Shown here: piece by piece, positions 19,396-29,800 of the stretch
Layout: each line of letters starts with the position of its first letter
Position numbering within the stretch: position 1 is the first letter of the stretch
Source: Actinomycetes bacterium
GTDB taxonomy: Bacteria; Actinomycetota; Actinomycetes; Nanopelagicales; Nanopelagicaceae
Assembly: GCA_025363635.1 (NCBI GenBank)
Contig: JANYDL010000061.1
Coordinates: 1 to 56,148, forward strand
Direction of reading: 5' to 3'
Length of the DNA: 56,148 bases
Position numbers and translations under genes: made by a program
The notes under the pieces: model-generated
Database searches by the model: none
What the model was told of the DNA's origin: nothing
Seen by the model: only the letters and a program-made list of their open reading frames with translations

Positions 19396-20702
19396 TGGCC
19401 CTCAAATCGAACAGACATTGCCTCGCCATGGGCAGGTAAATCCTCAGAATTGGCAAGAGTTATTACGGTTGGCGCGATGGCGCGAAAGGCTTCCTCGTCA
19501 TACTCAATGAAATGAATTCCACGTAAAAATGTTTGCACGGACAATCCACTCGAATGACAAGCACATCCTCCGGTGGGAAGTACGTGATTGGATCCTGCTG
19601 AATAATCACCAAGGGAGACAGGTGCGAATCGACCAATAAAGACTGCACCAGCATTGCGGATACTTAGAGCATCGTGTCGTGCGTTCTCAGTATGGATTTC
19701 AAGGTGTTCTGCTGCATAAGCATTAACGACTTCCAGGCCCTGATCTATCGAATCAACAAGAACAATCGCCGACTGAACCCCTGATAAAGCTTCAGCGATT
19801 CTCGAGGAGTGCTTAGTCCGCGGAAGGCGCAGTGTGAGTTCCTCTTCAACCATATTGGCGAGTGAGGTTGAATTGGTTACCAGAATCGCTGCCGCTATTG
19901 TGTCGTGCTCAGCTTGGCTCATCAGATCGGCAGTAACATCAGAGACTACGGCGGAGTGATCTGCAAGTATTGCAATCTCAGTGGGTCCTGCTTCGGAATC
20001 AATTCCGATTATTCCTCGCAAGGCTCGTTTTGCAGCCGCTACATAAATATTTCCTGGACCAGTCACCATATCCGCTTTTTCACAAACGCCTTCCATGCCA
20101 TAGGCAAAGAGAGCAATCGCTTGTGCTCCACCGACTGCAAACACCTCGGTGATTCCGAGCAACGCGCAGGTGGCGAGAATTGTCGGATGCGGCAAGCCTG
20201 CAAAATCCCTCTGCGGAGGGGTTGCGATAGCAATACTCGTTACGCCAGCAATTTGAGCCGGAATCACATTCATCATCACACTACTTGGATACACGGCGCG
20301 CCCTCCAGGCACGTAAAGACCCACACGATCCACTGGAATCCATTTTTCTTGCACGACTCCACCATCGACAACCTGGACTATCGACGAGTCTCTAAGCTGA
20401 TGAGAATGAACTTTCTTAATGCGAGCGATGGAGAGCTCTAAAGCTTCGCGAATATCTGAATCTAAGTTAGCAAGTGACTGTTGCAGTAATTCCTCGGGAA
20501 TTCGGATGTGTTGGGGCCGCACTCCATCAAATTCTTCGGCGAGAAGGAACAGTTCCTCCTCGGTCCCGTGCTCGACGCGATCCAATATTGGTTGAATGAG
20601 TTTTAGGGCCGCCGCAACATCAAGTGTGGCCCGTGGCAGTTCAGCTTTATATTGCGCTTTCGTGTACTTCTTGCCTCGAAAGTCCACCCTTCGCATCATC
20701 AT
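19392..20702 (-). CDS. hisD: Histidinol dehydrogenase
   Basis: The 436-residue zinc enzyme carries out the last two oxidations to histidine. Family blocks PGGRAVYPSSVMMN, VTGPGNIYVAAAKR, SQAEHDTIAAA and GDYSAGSNHVLPTGG are present, with the zinc-binding and catalytic His residues. Three ATG codons in a row start the gene (20702 first), preceded by AAAGAG. It is the first gene of the his-trp run, 39 bases after dnaE. No leader peptide or attenuator was found in that short gap. Confidence 0.96.
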   Translation of the reverse strand: MMMRRVDFRGKKYTKAQYKAELPRATLDVAAALKLIQPILDRVEHGTEEELFLLAEEFDGVRPQHIRIPEELLQQSLANLDSDIREALELSIARIKKVHSHQLRDSSIVQVVDGGVVQEKWIPVDRVGLYVPGGRAVYPSSVMMNVIPAQIAGVTSIAIATPPQRDFAGLPHPTILATCALLGITEVFAVGGAQAIALFAYGMEGVCEKADMVTGPGNIYVAAAKRALRGIIGIDSEAGPTEIAILADHSAVVSDVTADLMSQAEHDTIAAAILVTNSTSLANMVEEELTLRLPRTKHSSRIAEALSGVQSAIVLVDSIDQGLEVVNAYAAEHLEIHTENARHDALSIRNAGAVFIGRFAPVSLGDYSAGSNHVLPTGGCACHSSGLSVQTFLRGIHFIEYDEEAFRAIAPTVITLANSEDLPAHGEAMSVRFEGQ

Positions 20703-20741
20703 CGGGCTCTTTTCTCATAGGGAAAGCAGGACGCGTTAAGT

Positions 20742-23700
20742 TTAGACTAGACAATAAGGTCCAAGAATTGCCTTTAAATCCGCGCTCAGACTTGGTGAAG
20801 CGGTGACTCGGGCATCCAATTTCATGATGGTGCTTCTGCCCTCATCAGCAAGTTGAAGATGGACTTCCCTGGGGCCAGGGTGGGTTTGCAATATTTCCCT
20901 GAGGCGATCCACAACCGGGGCTGTACATTGGGCTATCGGCATCGTTATCACGAGAGGTCCGAGTGGTCCCTGGGATATATCTGGCAGGGAAAGTTCCAAT
21001 GCTGTGAATCGAAGTTGATCTTCTCGTCGATCGATTTTGCCTCGAACCACGACAACCCGATCTTCAGTCAACGTGAGAGCGTATTGCGTATAGGTATTGG
21101 AAAAGAAAAGTGCCTCTATCGACCCTCCGAGATCTTCGATGGTCACAATCGCCCAGGAAGCGCCCTGACGAGTCACCTTTCTTTGTATTCCTGTGACGAG
21201 ACCGGCAATGGTAACCATTTGTTCTTGAATGGAGTCATCTTCTACCAATTGGCTAATGGAGATGTCGGTCGCTGCTCGCAGGACATGTTCAATACCTAAT
21301 AAGGGGTGGTCCGAAACATATAGTCCAAGCATTTCTCGCTCATACGAGAGCAGGACTGATTTATCCCATTCGCCTGTGGGAATATCCAATTCGATTCCCG
21401 CAACTTGCGTCACCGCTTCGCCACCAAATAAATCAAATTGACCTATCGCTTCTGCACGTTTTGTTTCCATGATGGAATCGATCGCCTCTAAATAGATAGC
21501 CATCAATCCACGACGCGAAAGATCAAAGGAATCAAAGGACCCGGCTTTGATAAGAGATTCGATTGTCTTCTTATTACACACTTGAACGTCAACCTTTGCC
21601 AAAAAATCACCAAATGATGAAAATCGACCTTTACTTTCTCGGGTTCCCTTGATGGAGGCGACAACACCTTCGCCTACATTTCTAATTGCCGCCAAACCAA
21701 AACGAATGTCCATCCCGCGAGGGGTGTATTCCGAATTCGATTCATTTACGTCGGGAGGCAAGACTCGAATCCCCATGCGCCTGCATTCACTGAGATAAAG
21801 CGCCGACTTATCTTTGTCATCTCGGACACTTGTTAAAAGCGCTGCCATATATTCTGCAGGGTAATTCGCTTTGAGGTAGGCGGTCCAATACGAGACCATG
21901 CCATAGCCAGAACTGTGCGCTCGATTGAACGCGTAATCGGAGAAAGGAATAAGTGTTTTCCAAAGGTCGGCAATTGCGTCAGAACCGAAACCATTGGCTT
22001 TCATTCCCGCTTCAAAAGGACCGTATTCCTTGTCGAGAATTTCGCGATCTTTCTTACCCATCGCTTTTCTCAATAAATCGGCGCGTCCGAGTGAAAATCC
22101 TGCAACTTTCTGGGCGATGGCCATAACCTGCTCTTGATACACAATCAGGCCATATGTATCACCAAGAATTTCCTGTAAAGGCTCAGAAAGTTCAGGATGA
22201 ATTGGTTTTATGGACTTGCGGCCGTTTTTACGATCTGCATATGCATTATGCGAATTTTCACCCATGGGGCCGGGTCGATAAAGCGCGATCACGGCTGCAA
22301 TATCTGCGAAAGAATCTGGAAGCAATGAGCGCAAGAGAGCGCGCATAGGGCCACCATCGAGTTGAAACACCCCGAGAGTGTCGCCTCGACTTAAGAGTTC
22401 GAAAGTTTTTTTATCATCCAATCCCAAAGTTTCAAGGACGACCTCCGTACCTCTATTTGCCTTGATATTGAGAAGGCAATCATCGAGTACGGACAAGTTC
22501 CGCAATCCCAAGAAATCCATTTTGAGCAATCCAATGGCTTCACAAGCGCCCATATCGAATTGTGTGATGATCGCGCCATCAGCTTCGCGACGATGGATGG
22601 GAATAACATCCAAAAGAGGCTCTCGAGAGAGAATCACGCCGGCAGCGTGTACTCCCCATTGACGTTTGAGGCCCTCAAGTCCTCGTGCCGTATCAACAAC
22701 TTTCTTGGAATCAAAATCGCTTTCGTACAGTGTGCGGAATTCACTTGCTTCGTCATATCGATCATCATTAACGTCAAATACTCCCGCAAGCGAAATGTCT
22801 TTGCCCATGATTGTTGGAGGAAGGGCTTTTGTAAGTTTTTCTCCGATCGCGTATGGGTAACCCAGAACTCGCGTGGAGTCCTTAATTGCTTGCTTAGATT
22901 TAATAGTCCCGTAGGTAATGATTTGAGCTACTCGATCTTCGCCGTATTTTTGAGTGGCATAGCGAATCATTTCTCCTCTCCTACGCTCATCGAAGTCCAA
23001 GTCGATATCTGGCATCGAAATTCTTTCAGGATTGAGAAAACGTTCGAAAAGTAACCCATGTTCTATCGGATCCAGAGCTGTAATTCCCAATCCGTAAGAG
23101 ACGAGTGAACCGGCAGCCGATCCTCGACCTGGACCGACTCGAATGCCCTGACGTTTAGCATGCCCGACAAGATCGGCTACCACGAGGAAGTAGCCAGGAA
23201 ATCCCATAGTTTCCATCACGCCTAATTCATATTGCAGACGTTCAAAATGCGCTTGTGGAATTTGTCCACCCATCTTTTCAGTCAATCCTCTTTCGGCTTC
23301 CTTTCGCAACCAGGACCCCTCAGTTTCATCTTTGGGAACAGCAAATTGCGGTAAAAGATTCTCTCCTTCACGCAAAGTGACATTGCATCGTTCAGCAACC
23401 AGCAAAGTGTTGTCACAACTTTCTGGCAGATCGCGAAAAGTTTCTCTCATTTGCTCAGCGGTCTTCAAATAAAAAGAATTATTTTCAAATTTGAATCTCT
23501 TGGGGTCAGAAAGAATTGAGCCCGATTGGACGCATAGAAGTACTTCGTGCGATGGAGCATCTCTTTCAAATGTGTAATGGAGGTCATTGGTCGCTAATAA
23601 TGGAAGATCTAATTCCTTGCCAAGTCTGAGCAAGTCGGCCCTTACGCGGGACTCAATTTCAATTCCATGGTCCATGATCTCCAGAAAAAAATTCTCCTTT

Positions 23701-24233
23701 CCGAAAATATCGCGGAGTTCGCTCGCCGCTCGTAACGCTTCTTTATATGCACCCATGCGTATACGAGTTTGTATTTCACCTCCTGGACATCCTGTCGTAG
23801 CGATAATCCCTTGTGAGTATCTTGAAAGTAATTCTCTATCCATGCGTGGTTTGTAGTAATAGCCCTCGAGGGAGGCCAAGGAAGAAAGTTTAAAAAGATT
23901 ACTCAGGCCTTGATTGTTCTCTGCTAAAAGAGTCATGTGTGTATAGGCGCCACCACCGGAAACATCATCTTCGCCACCATCTGCCCATTTGACGCGCTTC
24001 TTATCGAATCGCGATTCAGGGGCGACATATGCCTCGATCCCAATAATGGGTTTGACCCCGGCCTTAGTTGCCTGCTTGTAAAAGTCGTAGGCCCCAAAGA
24101 CATTTCCATGATCCGTCATTGCGATTGCAGGCATACCTTGATGGGCAACTTCGGTGACCAAATCCGATACACGAGCGGCACCATCGAGCATTGAATACTC
24201 GGTATGAACATGTAGATGAACGAAGGAGGCCAC
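20742..24233 (-). CDS. dnaE: DNA polymerase III alpha subunit (replicative)
   Basis: This is the 1163-residue chromosomal replicase catalytic subunit. The N-terminal PHP domain keeps the metal-ligand pattern HLHVHTEYSMLDG and MTDHGNVFG. The polymerase core has GPGRGSAAGSLV and the catalytic aspartates in PDIDLDFDERR. An OB-fold lies towards the C-terminus. The start is a GTG (24233). It is clearly the replicative paralogue; the window also holds the error-prone paralogue dnaE2. It lies between rluD and hisD as in Streptomyces-type gene order. Confidence 0.97.
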   Translation of the reverse strand: MASFVHLHVHTEYSMLDGAARVSDLVTEVAHQGMPAIAMTDHGNVFGAYDFYKQATKAGVKPIIGIEAYVAPESRFDKKRVKWADGGEDDVSGGGAYTHMTLLAENNQGLSNLFKLSSLASLEGYYYKPRMDRELLSRYSQGIIATTGCPGGEIQTRIRMGAYKEALRAASELRDIFGKENFFLEIMDHGIEIESRVRADLLRLGKELDLPLLATNDLHYTFERDAPSHEVLLCVQSGSILSDPKRFKFENNSFYLKTAEQMRETFRDLPESCDNTLLVAERCNVTLREGENLLPQFAVPKDETEGSWLRKEAERGLTEKMGGQIPQAHFERLQYELGVMETMGFPGYFLVVADLVGHAKRQGIRVGPGRGSAAGSLVSYGLGITALDPIEHGLLFERFLNPERISMPDIDLDFDERRRGEMIRYATQKYGEDRVAQIITYGTIKSKQAIKDSTRVLGYPYAIGEKLTKALPPTIMGKDISLAGVFDVNDDRYDEASEFRTLYESDFDSKKVVDTARGLEGLKRQWGVHAAGVILSREPLLDVIPIHRREADGAIITQFDMGACEAIGLLKMDFLGLRNLSVLDDCLLNIKANRGTEVVLETLGLDDKKTFELLSRGDTLGVFQLDGGPMRALLRSLLPDSFADIAAVIALYRPGPMGENSHNAYADRKNGRKSIKPIHPELSEPLQEILGDTYGLIVYQEQVMAIAQKVAGFSLGRADLLRKAMGKKDREILDKEYGPFEAGMKANGFGSDAIADLWKTLIPFSDYAFNRAHSSGYGMVSYWTAYLKANYPAEYMAALLTSVRDDKDKSALYLSECRRMGIRVLPPDVNESNSEYTPRGMDIRFGLAAIRNVGEGVVASIKGTRESKGRFSSFGDFLAKVDVQVCNKKTIESLIKAGSFDSFDLSRRGLMAIYLEAIDSIMETKRAEAIGQFDLFGGEAVTQVAGIELDIPTGEWDKSVLLSYEREMLGLYVSDHPLLGIEHVLRAATDISISQLVEDDSIQEQMVTIAGLVTGIQRKVTRQGASWAIVTIEDLGGSIEALFFSNTYTQYALTLTEDRVVVVRGKIDRREDQLRFTALELSLPDISQGPLGPLVITMPIAQCTAPVVDRLREILQTHPGPREVHLQLADEGRSTIMKLDARVTASPSLSADLKAILGPYCLV

Positions 24234-24251
24234 GATTGGTGAGAGTAGTCG

Positions 24252-25187
24252 CTATGGAAGGACAGATGAATCAAGCAACGCCAGAGCGCGGCTCAAATCA
24301 ACTGGATAAGGCGTAGTGAAGTCCATTGCGACAAGCGTCACAGGGTGTCGGAATCGCAATTCAAGTGCGTGGAGCCACGGCCTTGTCATTTCCAATCGCG
24401 AGGCCAAAGTCGGGTCGGCCCCATACGTCATATCCCCCACGAGAGGATGTCGCAGGGCAGAAAAATGCACGCGTATCTGATGAGTACGTCCAGTCTCCAA
24501 TTCAACTTTGACGAGTGAAACCCCGCGAAAATAATCAATCACTTCATAATGCGTGATGCTGTCTTTGCCATTCGCCACGACAGCAAAACGATAATCCTCT
24601 TTAGGGTGGCGATCTATAGGCGCATCGATGGTTCCCTTTGAAGGATCTACATGTCCCTGTACGAGAGCGTGATAAACCTTCTCGACTTCGCGATTCTTGA
24701 ATGCAGCTTTAAGGAATGCATATGCCTGATCAGTCTTAGCAACAACCATAAGACCACTTGTGCCGACGTCGAGTCGATGAACAATTCCAGCCCTCTCAGC
24801 TGCACCACTTGTCGAAATTACATAGCCTGCCGCGGTGAGTGCACCTACAACTGTCGGACCAGTCCAACCTGGGCTGGGATGAGCCGCACACCCCACCGGC
24901 TTATCAATAACAACAATGGATGCATCATCGTAAACAATCGACAGAGAGGCTAGAGGAGTCTTGGGAATGGCGGCTGGAATTGTGTTATCGGGAAGCAAAA
25001 TTTCAATCACCTGTCCGCAAAAAACTTTCTCAGACTTTGCAATCGGAGATCCGTCGCAAGTGATTTCGCCATCAAATAAAAGTTTTGCAATAGTGGTGCG
25101 AGATAATCCCAATACGCGTGTCAAAGCGCTATCGACGCGTTCTCCTTCCACTCCCTCAGGTACAACGAGGGTTTTGAGTTCACGCAT
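24252..25187 (-). CDS. Large-subunit rRNA pseudouridine synthase, RluD family
   Basis: The 311-residue protein has an N-terminal S4 RNA-binding domain (about 9-75) and a catalytic domain with HRLDVGTSGLMVVAKT, including the catalytic aspartate. The later GRTHQIRVH motif is also intact. RluD-type enzymes isomerise uridines in 23S rRNA; the exact target here is not determinable. The open frame extends upstream into lspA, but the ATG at 25187 has AGAGGT at proper spacing and starts MRELKTLVVPEG, as family members do. It follows lspA by ten bases. Confidence 0.93.
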   Translation of the reverse strand: MRELKTLVVPEGVEGERVDSALTRVLGLSRTTIAKLLFDGEITCDGSPIAKSEKVFCGQVIEILLPDNTIPAAIPKTPLASLSIVYDDASIVVIDKPVGCAAHPSPGWTGPTVVGALTAAGYVISTSGAAERAGIVHRLDVGTSGLMVVAKTDQAYAFLKAAFKNREVEKVYHALVQGHVDPSKGTIDAPIDRHPKEDYRFAVVANGKDSITHYEVIDYFRGVSLVKVELETGRTHQIRVHFSALRHPLVGDMTYGADPTLASRLEMTRPWLHALELRFRHPVTLVAMDFTTPYPVDLSRALALLDSSVLP

Positions 25188-25197
25188 CGTGTGACCT

Positions 25198-25701
25198 CTA
25201 TTCCCCGCCATCGAGATGCGGCTTTGAAATGGGTGGAACATTACGAAACGAGAGAAGTAGAGCAATAAGTGCTGCAATTACAATAGCCGAATCAGCCAGA
25301 TTGAATATCGGCCAATTAGGCAGTTCAATCCAGTCGATTACCTGACCTTTTAGAGCGCCATTATGACTTCGAAATATACGATCTGAAAGATTGCCCACTA
25401 TCCCGCCTAAGGCGAGGCCAAGTACCCAGGCCCAACCTCGTGAGGTCAATCGAGGAGTCCAATAGGCGATCACGAAAATTGCGCAAATTGCGAAAATGGC
25501 GAGCAGCACCGATCCACCTGAACCGAGGCTAAAAGCGGCACCAGAGTTCTTTGTAAAATTAAGTGTGAGAAAATTTCCAATCAATTTCGTGGGCCCGTGA
25601 TCTTGGAGAAAACGTATCGCCAGAGATTTGCTGACGATATCCAGGCCCGACACCAGCCAACCAATCGCGAGTACGCGCCTCACGACTGGTTGCACGCGCA
25701 A
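25198..25701 (-). CDS. lspA: Lipoprotein signal peptidase (signal peptidase II)
   Basis: This 167-residue, four-span membrane aspartyl protease removes the signal peptide of diacylated prolipoproteins, acting after Lgt. The catalytic aspartates are D107 (GNLSDRIF) and D137 (FNLADSAI), with the conserved NxxKNSGAAFS block at about 48-58. The start is TTG at 25701, two bases after the upstream stop, or a GTG two codons later. It lies between the TraR-type gene and rluD, the usual actinobacterial order. Confidence 0.95.
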   Translation of the reverse strand: MRVQPVVRRVLAIGWLVSGLDIVSKSLAIRFLQDHGPTKLIGNFLTLNFTKNSGAAFSLGSGGSVLLAIFAICAIFVIAYWTPRLTSRGWAWVLGLALGGIVGNLSDRIFRSHNGALKGQVIDWIELPNWPIFNLADSAIVIAALIALLLSFRNVPPISKPHLDGGE

Positions 25702-25703
25702 TT

Positions 25704-26582
25704 TCAGCGACGTTCTTCTTTCTGCTTACACACCATACATAAGGTGGCTCGAGGAAACACCTGCAAACGTGCCTTACCGATGGGATTGCCGCACTCTTCA
25801 CATTGGCCATAAGTTTTTGCATCAATGCGCTCCAGTGCGCGTTCGGTTTGCAGCACCATATCCCTCGCGTTGATCACAAGCGACATCTCATGCTCACGTT
25901 CAAAAGTCTTAGTCCCTGCGTCAGCCTGGTCATCTCCGGCGCCTTCGCCAGACTCTCTAATCAGTTCGTCCATTTCAATTTCGACGGCAACCAACTCATT
26001 TTGCAACCTCACCAATTCCTTGGCCAGTTCGGAACGAATCGCCTTAAATTCTGCCGCAGTAAAAGGTCCTTCATTTTCGGAAACCATGGCAGGTGTTGGT
26101 GCGATTTTTATAGGTTTCAGTGGTGCAGCTTTCTTGTTGCTCTTTACATGTTTTGGAGGCGGCGGCATGACCAATCGACGCTCTTCCGGAATTGCGGCTT
26201 GAGTTGAAGTCGTTACCGCTGCCGCGATCGGGGCAACTGATGTTTCCGAGAGCGCCGATTTAGGCGCAGATTTGGAGGCAGCCTTAGCAGGAGTCGACGT
26301 GGCTGCAACTTTCTTGATCGGTGCTTTTTTAGCAGGCGACTTCTTTACCGCAGGGCTCTTTCCTAGGGCCTTTCCCACAGCCGCTTTTTTTACCAGCGCT
26401 TTCTTTGCTGGTGCTTTTTTGGCAGGTGCCTGCCTAGCCACAGTTTTCTTTGCTAGAGCCTTCTTTGCCACAGTTTTCGTTGCCACAGTTTTCGTTGCCA
26501 GAGCCTTCTTTGCCACAGCCTTCTTGTCCGGAGCTTTTGCGACGGCGGGAGCTTTGATTGCGCTTTTCTTCTTGATTGCCAC
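25704..26582 (-). CDS. TraR/DksA-type zinc-finger protein with Lys/Ala-rich N-terminal tail
   Basis: The C-terminal third (about 170-292) resembles DksA/TraR proteins: a coiled-coil stretch ending in a four-cysteine zinc finger (C261, C264, C282, C285; CEECGNPIGKARL). The first 100 or so residues are a low-complexity AKKA/ATKTV repeat rich in Lys and Ala, like histone H1 or mycobacterial HupB tails, which would bind nucleic acid non-specifically. Related actinobacterial proteins share this layout. A role in RNA polymerase modulation is possible, but the acidic DksA tip is not evident. It diverges from ileS and starts an operon with lspA. Confidence 0.8.
   Translation of the reverse strand: MAIKKKSAIKAPAVAKAPDKKAVAKKALATKTVATKTVAKKALAKKTVARQAPAKKAPAKKALVKKAAVGKALGKSPAVKKSPAKKAPIKKVAATSTPAKAASKSAPKSALSETSVAPIAAAVTTSTQAAIPEERRLVMPPPPKHVKSNKKAAPLKPIKIAPTPAMVSENEGPFTAAEFKAIRSELAKELVRLQNELVAVEIEMDELIRESGEGAGDDQADAGTKTFEREHEMSLVINARDMVLQTERALERIDAKTYGQCEECGNPIGKARLQVFPRATLCMVCKQKEERR
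26437..26526. repeat. six tandem 15-bp coding repeats
   Basis: Six consecutive 15-base units encode the AKKAL/ATKTV/AKKTV pentapeptides of the TraR-type protein. Two neighbouring units (26467-26481 and 26482-26496) are identical and the others differ at one to four bases. Such an array can gain or lose units by slippage without breaking the reading frame. Confidence 0.85.
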
Positions 26583-26604
26583 GGCGGGAACCTTATTCTG
26601 ATAG

Positions 26605-26631
26605 TTGCGGAAATGCCAGTTACCTTACAAT
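26605..26631 (+). promoter_or_regulatory. probable ileS promoter
   Basis: TTGCGG (26605-26610) and TACAAT (26626-26631) lie 15 bases apart; a second possible -10, TACACT, is at 26636-26641. The strong -10 box ahead of the T-box leader supports a start near 26638, but the spacing is short. Confidence 0.45.
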
Positions 26632-26639
26632 GCTTTACA

Positions 26640-26867
26640 CTTAAGGCGTTCGCGAAAGGCGAGGACGAGGCAATCACCTCCGAGCTAGTTGGAAGATATG
26701 GTATGGATCGCCCCGATATAGGGTGAATTCATCCCAAGGTAGAACCAACGTGCGTAACAGAGAAAGCGGCGAGCGCCCTTCATGGGTCTTCGCAAGGCGG
26801 GTGGTACCGCGACCTCGCAGGAGGCCGTCCCTCCATGAAGTGTCATGATCACACTGGAGGACGGACC
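26640..26867 (+). ncRNA. T-box riboswitch controlling ileS, translational type
   Basis: The leader holds the T-box core GGGTGGTACCGCG at 26799-26811, which binds the free CCA end of uncharged tRNA. Upstream lies AGAAAGCGG and a stem III-like region. Downstream, GGCCGTCCCTCC (26823-26834) can pair with GGAGGACGGACC (26856-26867), forming 6+3+2 base pairs with small bulges and hiding the ileS ribosome-binding site. There is no T-run terminator, so control is by translation, as known for actinobacterial ileS T-boxes. Candidate ATC specifiers are at 26707-26709 and 26731-26733; stem I could not be placed with certainty, and the 5' boundary is approximate. Confidence 0.93.
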
Positions 26868-26870
26868 AAG

Positions 26871-29800
26871 ATGAGCAAATTCCGCGTTATCAACGCCCAC
26901 GTAGATTTGCCTGCGATGGAACGATCCATTTTGGAGTTTTGGCAGGAGAATGAAATATTCAGTCAGAGCCTCAAGGCTCGAGAAGACGCGCCCACGTGGA
27001 CATTCTTTGAAGGACCACCGACGGCAAATGGCGCACCAGGAACCCATCACATCGAAGCTCGCGTTTTCAAGGATGTCTTTCCACGTTTTCACACGATGAA
27101 GGGTAAATACGTAGGTCGCAAGGCGGGTTGGGATTGCCACGGACTACCCGTAGAAATTGCTGTTGAAAAAGAGTTGGGATTTAATGGCAAAGGCGACATA
27201 GAAAAATATGGAATCGCGGCTTTTAATGAGATGTGCCGTATTTCAGTACAAAGACATGTGAGCGCATTTACCGATATGACCCACCGAATGGGATTCTGGG
27301 TCGACTTTGATGATGCCTATTGGACAATGTCACCAGAATATATTGAGAGTGTCTGGTGGTCGCTCAAAGAGATTTGGAAAAAAGGACTCCTCGTACAAGA
27401 TCATCGAGTCGCCCCGTATTGCCCACGGTGTGGCACTGGACTTTCTGATCATGAATTGGCGCAAGGATACGAAACCGTCACTGACCCTTCCGTCTATGTT
27501 CGTTTCCCAATCACATCGGGACCCCTAGCAGAAATTAACGCGTCACTTCTCGTCTGGACAACAACGCCCTGGACTTTAGTTTCGAACACGGCTATCGCCG
27601 TACATCCAGACGTTTCTTACCTAGTTGTCGAAGAGATGGTTGAGGGAGAAAAGGAAGTTCTCGTTATCGCAGAGAAACTTCTTGGTTTTCTTAAGGGCGA
27701 AGTTCGCGTTTTGCAGTCATTGCTTGGGCGAGAATTGGAATTCACAAAATACCGCAGACCATTTGAATTTGTGGAAATCCCAGACTCCCATTTTGTAGTC
27801 CTTGCAACATATGTGACTACAGAAGATGGAACTGGACTCGTGCATCAATCTCCCGCCTTTGGGGCCGATGACCTCCAGGTCTGTCGTGGCTATGGACTGC
27901 CTGTCGTAAATCCCATCGCTCCTGACGGCACCTTCTTTTCCAATCTTGAACTCATCGGAGGCGTATTTTTTAAAGAAGCAGATAAGGCGCTTGTTAAAGA
28001 ACTTAAGCGAGTTGGAGCACTATACAAACATCTTCCCTACGAACACCCATACCCGCATTGCTGGCGTTGCCACACACCACTTATGTACTACGCACAACCT
28101 TCTTGGTACATCCGGACGACCTCAATAAAAGAGAAATTACTACGTGAAAATGAGAAGACTGAGTGGCACCCTGAAACAATCAAAACCGGTCGTTTTGGAG
28201 ACTGGCTCAACAACAATATCGATTGGGCTCTGTCGCGCAGTCGTTACTGGGGAACCCCACTTCCAATCTGGAGATGCGAAAACGAGCACGAAATGTGCGT
28301 GGCCTCACTTAAAGAACTAAGCGAACTTTCTGGCTCTGACGTGAGCAATATGGATCCTCATCGACCTTTCGTTGACGACATCACCTGGAATTGCGCGCAA
28401 TGTGATGCTCAGATGGTTCGCGTGAGCGAAGTTATCGATTGTTGGTATGACTCTGGAGCCATGCCTTTTGCCCAGTGGGGGTATCCGCATAAAGAAGGAT
28501 CCATTGCAATGTTTGAAGCGGCATACCCTGCAGATTTTATTGCAGAGGCAATCGATCAAACGCGCGGTTGGTTCTACACCCTTATGACCATTGGAACTCT
28601 TGTCTTTGATGAAAGTTCCTACAAGTCAGTTCTTTGCCTTGGCCATCTTCTTGATAAGGATGGCCGAAAAATGAGCAAGCACTTAGGCAATACTTTGGAG
28701 CCAATCCCACTTATGGAACAGCATGGCGCTGATGCAGTTCGATGGTTCATGCTTGCCGCGGGCTCACCTTGGTCGTCTCGACGTGTTGGGCATGATGCAC
28801 TCACTGAAGTTGTCCGAAAAGTCCTTCTCACTTATTGGAACACCGTCTCCTTCCATGCCATGTACGCCAACGCATCCAACTTCGACCTTTCTCAAAGTCC
28901 ACATATTTCACAGCGTCCCTTGATGGACCGATGGATCTATTCTGACCTGCAAGAATTGATTATCGAAGTAGACACATCCTTGGCCTCGTTTGATTCACAA
29001 CGGGCCGGAAAAGCACTCTCAAAGTTCATCGACGATCTTTCAAATTGGTATGTTCGTCGATCGCGCCGACGATTCTGGGAGGGAGATGCAGCAGCATTGG
29101 CCACTCTGCACGACTGCCTTCGCACGCTCACTCTCCTGCTTGCTCCCTTGGTCCCTTTTATTTCTGAAAGCGTCTGGCAAGAACTGATCCGCCCCGTCGA
29201 TTCCCTCGCTTCGCTTTCCGTGCATCTGGCAGATTTCCCCATTGCCGATGCGAAATGGATCAGTAGAGAGCTTTCTGATCAGGTGGCCCTCACGAGACGA
29301 ATCGTTGAACTAGGTCGAGCAGCTCGAGCGGAATCTTCTGTCAAGATTCGCCAACCACTTGGTCGAGCATTAATTGCAGCGGGCGGATGGAGTGCCCTAC
29401 CGCAAGAAATGAAAGAACAGATTGCGGAAGAACTCAATGTATTTACTTTGGAAGATATTGCAGATGCAGACGGAAAATTGGTTGATATCTCCGTGAAAGC
29501 CAACTTTCGAACTCTTGGCGCCAAATATGGTGCCGAAGTTCAAGAGGTAGCTCGTTCAATTGCCTCGGCTTCTTCTGTAGATCTAGTTGCTAAAATTCGT
29601 ACCGAAGGGGCAGCAATCTCATCCCTCGGTGATAAATCATGGCGCGTAGATATAAATGATGTCATCATCACAGAAACGCCTCGCGAAGGATGGACCGTGA
29701 ATAGTCATGCCGGCGAAAGCGTGGCTCTTGATCTAACTTTGACTAGCGAACTTATCGCAGCGGGTACGGTTCGCGAAGTCATACGCTCGCTTCAGGAGGC

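Noticed and set aside
25188-25277. 30-residue N-terminal extension of the RluD-family protein
   Set aside because: The extension overlaps lspA, has no ribosome-binding site and does not resemble family N-termini; the ATG at 25187 has a proper site.
26835-26870. 12-residue N-terminal extension of IleRS
   Set aside because: It lies in the loop and helix of the T-box sequestrator; the site GGAGG serves the ATG at 26871.
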